NCBI GenBank assembly: GCA_016721315.1
Contig: JADKIL010000019.1
Location: forward strand, 71,001 to 135,000
Length of the DNA: 64,000 bases
Direction of reading: 5' to 3'
Source of the DNA: Candidatus Villigracilis vicinus
Lineage (GTDB): Bacteria > Chloroflexota > Anaerolineae > Anaerolineales > Villigracilaceae
This document shows, piece after piece, positions 59,007 through 64,000 of the stretch. Positions within the stretch are counted from its first letter, which is position 1; each line of letters opens with the position of its first letter. The translations under genes were made by a program, and so were the position numbers. The notes beneath the pieces are model-generated. The model was not told the DNA's origin and did no database searches. It was given only the letters and a program-made list of their open reading frames with translations.

Positions 59007-59498
59007 ATGGATCGTCGGAAACTCATCCAATACCTGCTGTTGAATGTCTTCGTCTCGGCGAGCGTGACGGGCGGTATTTTGTTCTGGTACGACCGCAATT
59101 CTCGCGCCGTCACTCAGCCTGCAGTAATGCAGGCGGCTCCCGCCAGCGGCGAATCTTCCTCTGCTGCAAGTGCAGATCTTCAAACGGATATCCCTGTGAA
59201 GATTAGCAGCGTGGTTGGTTCAGGAGTGCTGACCTCCGAGGTTGTCATCGTCAAATTTGAGGGGGAAGGTGAACTGGATATAACCTCATGGCAGCTCAAA
59301 GATGATAGCGGCAATACCTACACCTTTCCTAAAGTCACTCTTTATCCAAGCGGAGCTGTGCAAGTCCACACCGTAGCTGGAACCGACACCGTCATTGACC
59401 TCTATTGGGGCATTGGTGATGCTGTTTGGAATTCTGGCGAAGAAGCGCGTTTGTTTGATTCACAAGGCAATTTGAGGGCTGTTTATCGTGTTCCATAG
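59007..59498 (+). CDS. Lamin-tail-domain surface protein
   Basis: A 163-residue protein with a cytoplasmic MDRRK start, one membrane helix (about 8-27) and a short alanine/serine linker. A lamin-tail-like immunoglobulin fold (about 65-160) follows, recognised by the pattern TSEVVIVKFEGEGELDITSW, then DDSGNTYTFP and the end LFDSQGNLRAVYRV. Such domains occur on bacterial surface proteins and bind other surface components. Exact role unknown. The start was chosen from the -10 spacing. Confidence 0.7.
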   Translation: MDRRKLIQYLLLNVFVSASVTGGILFWYDRNSRAVTQPAVMQAAPASGESSSAASADLQTDIPVKISSVVGSGVLTSEVVIVKFEGEGELDITSWQLKDDSGNTYTFPKVTLYPSGAVQVHTVAGTDTVIDLYWGIGDAVWNSGEEARLFDSQGNLRAVYRVP

Positions 59499-59523
59499 CT
59501 GAATCACTACTAATAGAGGAAAT

Positions 59524-60204
59524 ATGGATTTTGTTAAGTTAGTTCAATCAGCTGATGATGCTATTTATGAAGTGATGGCGTGGATTATGATGGTTCCAAA
59601 ATCATTATTTCACATCGTCTTTCAACCTAAAAGATCAATCACGTATGTTAAGGTTGAAATGGAAAAGAAGCCGGATGAACGCTTTGACGAATATCTTTCT
59701 CCTGTAATATTATGGTTTTTAGTTGGACCACTTCAAAACACTGTTTTTAATATACTAGTCAAAGAGACCGATTATCTCAATGCAAATATAGCGAATTACC
59801 TCTTCTATTCCGTCTTGGGATCATTAATTTTTATAACGTCATATACGATTATATTTGGATTCTTTAGCAAACAAGTTCTGAAAAAATCCAGTTTGAAGAG
59901 AGTTTTTTATTTGCAATGTTACGTATTGACTCCTTATACACTTTTTGTTACTGGCGCAGATACAGTAATCAAAATAGCATCATTTATTAATGGGAGTCAG
60001 TCATACCCGCTTATCGCTAATTTGGGATTTATTGTTAGTGTTTTATTGATTATCGTAGGGGTGTTTTTGGCAGTTGTATATGAGACTATTCTTTTTCAAG
60101 TTGAGCTTGGTTTTAAATGGGGAAAGGCTTTTTTAATAGCTACTATCATTCCTGTTATATTTAGCCCTTGTTTATTGCCATTATTATTTATTAAAGGTTT
60201 TTAG
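59524..60204 (+). CDS. AT-rich hypothetical membrane protein
   Basis: A 226-residue protein with about five membrane helices after a 70-residue polar start. It resembles Yip1-type membrane proteins in layout but no signature is certain. AGAGGAAAT precedes the ATG. Codon use is strikingly AT-rich (many ATA, TTT and TTA codons) compared with every neighbour, which suggests recent acquisition. It stands between the lamin-tail gene and dnaX and has no clear partner. Confidence 0.65.
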   Translation: MDFVKLVQSADDAIYEVMAWIMMVPKSLFHIVFQPKRSITYVKVEMEKKPDERFDEYLSPVILWFLVGPLQNTVFNILVKETDYLNANIANYLFYSVLGSLIFITSYTIIFGFFSKQVLKKSSLKRVFYLQCYVLTPYTLFVTGADTVIKIASFINGSQSYPLIANLGFIVSVLLIIVGVFLAVVYETILFQVELGFKWGKAFLIATIIPVIFSPCLLPLLFIKGF

Positions 60205-60236
60205 TTGTTTTGTTTTCAAATTAGTTTTCTTGAGTA

Positions 60237-60265
60237 TTTACAGTAATTGAATAATATCCTATATT
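60237..60265 (+). promoter_or_regulatory. dnaX promoter
   Basis: TTTACA (60237-60242), 17 bases, TATATT (60260-60265), 18 bases before the ATG at 60284. Confidence 0.55.
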
Positions 60266-60283
60266 GAAGATGTAAACTTAACC

Positions 60284-61841
60284 ATGACCCAAGCCCTCTA
60301 TCGCAAGTACCGCCCGAAACAATGGGATACCGTGATCGGACAAGACCACGTCATCCAGACCCTGACCAATTCCATCAAGGCAGACCGAGTCGGTCATGCC
60401 TACCTCTTCGCTGGTCCGCGCGGAACGGGCAAGACCACTGTTGCGCGTTTGCTGGCGAAAGCGGTTAACTGTCTCAGCGAAGACCCCTCCAAACGACCCT
60501 GCAACGAATGTGACCACTGCAAAGCCGTTAACGAAAACCGCTTCATGGACATGATCGAGATCGATGCCGCCTCCAATAACGGCGTGGACGATGTCCGTGA
60601 TCTGCGCGAAAAGATCAACTTCTCGCCGTCGCAAGGCAAATACAAAGTCTATGTCATCGACGAAGTTCACATGCTTTCCGGCGGCGCGTTCAATGCTCTG
60701 CTCAAAACGCTTGAAGAGCCGCCCCCGCATGCCATCTTCGTTTTAGCCACTACTGAAATTCACAAGATCCCCGCCACGGTGCTCTCGCGTTGTCAGCGTC
60801 ACGAGTTCCGTCGCGTGCCCTATTGATGAGATCGTCAAAAATCTCAAAGAGATCGCCGCAACCGAAAACATTCAAGCCGACGAAGAAGCGCTCACGCTCA
60901 TTGCCCGTCAGTCAGCGGGGGGCATGCGTGACGCGCAATCCCTCCTCGACCAGCTTTCTTCCACCGGCACGACGATCACGCTCGCTCTCGCGCAGCAAGT
61001 CCTCGGCACGGCAACCAGCCAAACCGTTCTCGATGTCATCAACTCTGTCCTCGATCATCAACCCGCGCGCGGTCTCGAAACCATTCATAAAGCCCTCGAC
61101 TCGGGCGCCGATCCGCGTTCACTGGCACGTCAACTCGTTGAATACACACGCGGTCTCATGCTCATTCAAATGGGCAATGCCGAGCAAGTCGAAGCCACGC
61201 GCGAAGTCAAAACCCAAATGGAAGCTCACGCCAAAGCTTTCGGCACCTCTGACGTTTTACGCATGATGAAGATCTTCAACAACGCGGCGACAGATCTACG
61301 CGGCGGTTGGCAGCCCTCTTTGAGTCTGGAACTTGCCCTCGCAGAAGTGATTGACTCTCCAGCCGAAGTTGCCACGATCGCCGCGACGCCTCAACTCAAG
61401 CCGAAGCCTGTATCAGCTCCCGTAGCCGAATCCAAGCCCGAGGTTAAGTCTGACGCGTCCCCGAGTGGGGGACCGCAGCCCGTTATCGAATCACCAGCCA
61501 TCAACTCCAACGACATCGTTAAGGCATGGAAGCCACTGATCAACACCCTACCCAAAGACAAAAATACGCTCGGCGCTTTGATGAACTCCGTGCGGAATAT
61601 TGATGTGCAAGGCAAGACGCTTATCCTCGGCATGGCAAGTGACGTGCTCGTGGAGAAACTCAATAAACCCGACCAGATCGAAACCATCCAACGTCTCATC
61701 AAAGACCACTTCCACGCGGATCTGTCCGTGCGGTGTGTGGTCAACAACGCTAAAGGTAAACTCCCCACGCATGTCTCGCAAGACGGCATGGTTGCTGCCG
61801 CCATTCAACACGGCGGTGAGATCGTGGATTTGGATGAATAG
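60284..61841 (+). CDS. dnaX: DNA polymerase III subunit gamma/tau (interrupted by a one-base frameshift)
   Basis: A clamp-loader ATPase of about 518 residues when corrected. LYRKYRPKQWDTVIGQDHV, Walker A FAGPRGTGKT, four zinc cysteines (CLSEDPSKRPCNECDHC), VIDEVHMLS and the sensor CQRHEFRRV read in frame one. After RRVP an extra T near 60821 makes a TGA. Removing it gives PIDEIVKNLKEIAATENIQ and continues through SAGGMRDAQSLLDQL to the C-terminal tau region. The site is inside the ATPase core and is not slippery. ybaB follows. Confidence 0.9.
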
Positions 61842-61847
61842 AAAAAA

Positions 61848-61900
61848 CGATATTCGATACTCGATAAACGAGTACCGAATATCGAATATCAAATAACGAG
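61848..61900. repeat. Repeat family C, copy 3
   Basis: ACGATATTCGATACTCGATA at the left and ACCGAATATCGAATATC at the right in the dnaX-ybaB gap. Confidence 0.65.
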
Positions 61901-61908
61901 GTTTAATT

Positions 61909-62241
61909 ATGGCTAAAGGATTCAACAAAGGACCCGCCATGGGCGGGGGACAGGGCGGAATGATGCAGCAGATTCAAAAGCTGCAAAAACAAATGGAAGA
62001 AGCGCAGGCGAAACTCGCCGAAGAGACTGTGTCTGCAACAGCGGGCGGCGGTGCGATCAAAGTCACCATGACCGGCGACCAGAAGTGCAAGTCTGTAGAA
62101 ATCTCCCCCGAATTCCTCAAAGACGCAGATGCCGAAATGCTGCAAGACATGGTCTTGTCCGCCGTCAACATGGCATTGGACGAGTCCCGCGCCTTGCAGG
62201 AAAAGCTAATGGGTCCGCTCGCGGGCGGGATGCCGTTTTAA
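61909..62241 (+). CDS. ybaB: YbaB/EbfC nucleoid-associated protein
   Basis: A 110-residue small DNA-binding protein. After a glycine/methionine-rich start it has the helix IQKLQKQMEEAQAKLAEETV and the conserved TAGGGAIKVTMTGDQKCKSVEI, then a C-terminal helix ending GPLAGGMPF. It forms tweezer-shaped dimers on DNA. The dnaX-ybaB-recR order is classical, although here a broken gene separates it from recR. Confidence 0.94.
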   Translation: MAKGFNKGPAMGGGQGGMMQQIQKLQKQMEEAQAKLAEETVSATAGGGAIKVTMTGDQKCKSVEISPEFLKDADAEMLQDMVLSAVNMALDESRALQEKLMGPLAGGMPF

Positions 62242-62276
62242 AAAAATATACGCGATCATAGATAGGAGAAAATATT

Positions 62277-62843
62277 ATGCCGCCAAATATCGCGTTAGCT
62301 GCATTTGTCTTAGGTGCTGTTTTGTTGCCGTATTAAGGCCGGGTTTGAAATCTTTGGTATCAAAGTTAGGGGGAAGCGAACTGGAGCACACAAAAGTATC
62401 AACAATTGTGTGCGCCGCGTTCACCTCACCCGAAATAACGGGAAGCTTAAGTGGCACGAAGGAGGATTTTGGGAATCCTCAATTTGATGGTGCAGTTGAC
62501 CATGAGGTTTGGGGATCTGTAAATCTAAGCGAAAATTGTTTGGTTGTTCAAAAAGAAGGAGTTTGGTAGTCCCGGGCGGGCGGCGGGCCCGGGGGTTCGC
62601 GCCAGAGGGGGGGGGGGGGGGGGGGGGAGTGAAAAGAGGGGGTCAACGTTGTTTAAAGGGAGATGATGCGCTGGCGTTGGGGTTTAAAGAGGAGGCACGG
62701 CAAGGTAGAAAAAAAATAACGAGCCAAACACAAAGTTGATAAGCATTGCCCCACGGGAGACCAATTTCCACAGAGGTTTTGTGACTTGGTTTACTGGTGA
62801 TGGGGAAGTCTTATTAGATGATTTGCTTGTAATTAGTAACTAG
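62277..62843 (+). pseudogene. Broken membrane-protein gene with a 22-base G run
   Basis: AGGAGAAAATATT precedes an ATG that opens MPPNIALAAFVLGAVLLPY and stops after 19 codons. Other frames then read FEIFGIKV, SELEHTKVSTIVC, ITGSLSGTKEDFGNPQFDGA and, at the end, HRGFVTWFTGDGEVLLDD running to TAG at 62841-62843. Together these suggest one gene of about 190 codons for an N-terminally anchored protein, destroyed by several indels. The G tract at about 62607-62628 and a GC-rich block before it lie in the middle. Function unknown. Confidence 0.6.
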
Positions 62844-62849
62844 GTAAAT

Positions 62850-63455
62850 ATGCTTCTACCCGAATCCATTCAATCCCTCGTCACCGCCCTCGAACGCCTG
62901 CCCGGCATCGGACCCAAGTCCGCATCCCGTTTGGCGTTCTTCCTTTTGCGCGCCTCCGAAGATGTCGCACAGGATTTATCCACGGCGCTGGCAAACCTCA
63001 AAGCCAATACTGCCTTCTGTTCGGAATGCTTCAACATCACCGATGCCGGTCGCGAACGCTGTGAGATCTGCGAATCTCAAAAACGCGACGCATCTTTGAT
63101 TTGCGTCGTCGAAGAAGCCTTGGATGTCCTCGCGCTTGAACGCACCGGTGGTTTTCAAGGCAAGTATCACGTCTTACAGGGAGTTTTATCTCCCATCGAA
63201 GGCATCGGTCCCGACGACTTGAAGATCAAACAACTCGCCGAACGCGTAGCGCGCGGGGGAGTGGGGGAGGTCATCATCGCCACCAATCCCAGCATGGAAG
63301 GCGACGCGACGGGGCTTTATCTTCGTCAAGTCCTTGAACCAATGGGAGTCAAAGTCACCCGCCTCGCACGCGGTCTCCCCGTTGGTGGAGACTTGGAATA
63401 CGCCGATCAAAACACCTTACTACGAGCATTATCTGGCAGACAAGAAATGAACTAA
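62850..63455 (+). CDS. recR: Recombination protein RecR
   Basis: A 201-residue protein of the RecFOR gap-repair pathway. It has the helix-hairpin-helix LERLPGIGPKSASRLAFFLL, the zinc finger CSECFNITDAGRERCEIC, and the Toprim domain with VVEEALDVLALERTG and ATNPSMEGDATGLYL. Length is normal. It lies in the usual ybaB-recR arrangement apart from the intervening broken gene. Confidence 0.96.
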   Translation: MLLPESIQSLVTALERLPGIGPKSASRLAFFLLRASEDVAQDLSTALANLKANTAFCSECFNITDAGRERCEICESQKRDASLICVVEEALDVLALERTGGFQGKYHVLQGVLSPIEGIGPDDLKIKQLAERVARGGVGEVIIATNPSMEGDATGLYLRQVLEPMGVKVTRLARGLPVGGDLEYADQNTLLRALSGRQEMN

Positions 63456-63463
63456 TCCATAAT

Positions 63464-63484
63464 GGGGCGCGAGAACCGCGCCCC
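63464..63484. repeat. GC-rich hairpin repeat after recR
   Basis: GGGGCGCG-AGAAC-CGCGCCCC, an 8-bp perfect stem. It lacks a strong T tract (CTACGGTTTT follows), so a repeat unit is as likely as a terminator. Confidence 0.55.
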
Positions 63485-63497
63485 TACGGTTTTAAAA

Positions 63498-64000
63498 ATG
63501 AATATCACCATCCTTGCCTCGGCTCTCGCGGCGATGTCCAACCGTTTTTTACCTTTATCTCTCGGCTTGATGTCGCGCGGACATAGGTCATTCTTAAAGA
63601 GTTGATGTCTTGAGCCGTGGATATCGGCGCCGAGATGATGCGTCAAACCGACGAAGCCTGTCGTGATGTGAACTTTATCATTCACACTCACATGCGGTGG
63701 GCGCTCACACCTCGCCTACGAAAAGAATCACCTCGATATTCATATCCAAACCTTTCCCATGTTCACGCCAACCGGCGATTATCCCAACATCTCCTTGCCT
63801 AATCTTGGCAATCGCTTTTTGAATCGTTTGACACATACTGCATCTTTGAAAATCACCGAACTAACTTCATTTTTAGGATTTGAACAAGTCCGCCGCCGAG
63901 CAGGCTTACCCAAGCGAAAACTTTATTCTCCCTTCAAAGGTTCCCCGCCTCACCTTCGGACCCCGATTCTGTGTGCCTGGTCCCCAAGCCTGATCCCACC
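63498..64000 (+). pseudogene. Sterol-glucosyltransferase-like glycosyltransferase, frameshifted and truncated by the window end
   Basis: The family N-terminus MNITILASGSRGDVQPFLPL can be reconstructed if one G is added near 63523 and one T removed from the T run near 63545. Further on, other frames read VDIGAEMMRQTDEACRDV and NFIIHT, then LAYEKNHLDIHIQTFPMFTP, TGDYPNISLPNL and FEQVRRRAGLPKRKLYSPF, and run to the window end. This is a GT1-type UDP-glycosyltransferase with at least three indels and a probable deletion after RGH. Whether decay or sequence error cannot be settled here. Confidence 0.7.

Noticed and set aside
60815..60830. Programmed frameshift making gamma and tau from dnaX
   Set aside because: The site is in the middle of the ATPase domain and has no A/T slippery run or stem-loop. 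The product would be a non-functional fragment.
62345..62569. 74-codon frame in the ybaB-recR gap as an independent gene
   Set aside because: It has no start signal and fits better as one piece of the broken gene beginning at 62277.
63617..63802. Separate 61-codon gene near the window end
   Set aside because: Its residues belong to the middle of the glycosyltransferase, and the frame simply breaks at an indel.
1..64000. tRNA, rRNA, tmRNA, CRISPR, prophage or insertion sequence
   Set aside because: No cloverleaf with a T-loop, no regularly spaced direct repeats, and no transposase or phage structural gene was seen.

Overview
The window looks like one end of a bacterial chromosome contig from the Chloroflexota, most likely Anaerolineae. 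That assignment is inference. It rests on mid-range base composition, very large GAF/PAS sensor proteins, Ser/Thr kinases with proline/threonine-rich linkers, a tandem-HTH RodZ-like protein upstream of rimO, and the gene order rpmB / asp23 - fakA-like - degV - recG - coaD. Almost everything is chromosomal housekeeping. No rRNA, tRNA, CRISPR array, prophage or insertion sequence was found.

Layout. 0-11 kb: end of a Ser/Thr kinase, rpe, rpmB, Asp23-type protein, FakA-like kinase, a PadR/HAAS pair, a DegV (FakB-type) protein, a CPBP protease, recG, coaD and a SepIVA-like coiled-coil protein. 11-22 kb: a membrane protein and heme O synthase, then a 1699-residue GAF/PAS/HD-GYP protein facing lysA and a GGDEF protein, then an FtsB-like protein. 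22-31 kb: rplI, a HepT/MntA toxin-antitoxin pair beside an orphan restriction-enzyme N-terminus, the RodZ-like gene, rimO, a murJ cluster and a quinone oxidoreductase. 31-41 kb: DUF503, a gene-poor 660-base stretch, folC-lon, an SDR, a proline peptidase, a GNAT - tag pair, a PfkB sugar kinase and an M20 peptidase. 41-52 kb: class III cyclase, transglutaminase, PAP2 protein, kinase with a C-terminal beta-propeller, and a Fur/PerR-type regulator with a P1B-4 metal ATPase. 52-59 kb: the CIRCE-controlled heat-shock operon hrcA-grpE-dnaK-dnaJ, followed by a Nudix gene, crcB and prmA. 59-64 kb: a lamin-tail protein, an AT-rich membrane protein, dnaX, ybaB, a wrecked gene, recR and a wrecked glycosyltransferase.

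Regulation can be read at several points. A consensus promoter with a palindrome inside its spacer precedes padR. A 23-bp palindrome covers the -10 of the CPBP gene. A near-perfect PerR-type box lies on the promoter of the fur/P1B-ATPase operon. CIRCE lies upstream of hrcA. A striking number of genes (degV, recG, the SDR, pfkB, the M20 peptidase, the Nudix gene, the lamin-tail gene) have a -10 hexamer ending only 7-9 bases before the ATG and no Shine-Dalgarno sequence, which predicts leaderless transcripts.

Several families of short palindromic repeats are scattered through the window. Three lie inside coding sequence: one is inserted in frame in folC, one is inserted in frame in prmA, and one supplies the C-terminus of PrmA. 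The last 9 kb carry single-base frameshifts in dnaJ and dnaX, a 22-base G run in a broken gene, and a glycosyltransferase with several indels. This pattern suggests poor consensus quality toward a contig end rather than true gene loss.
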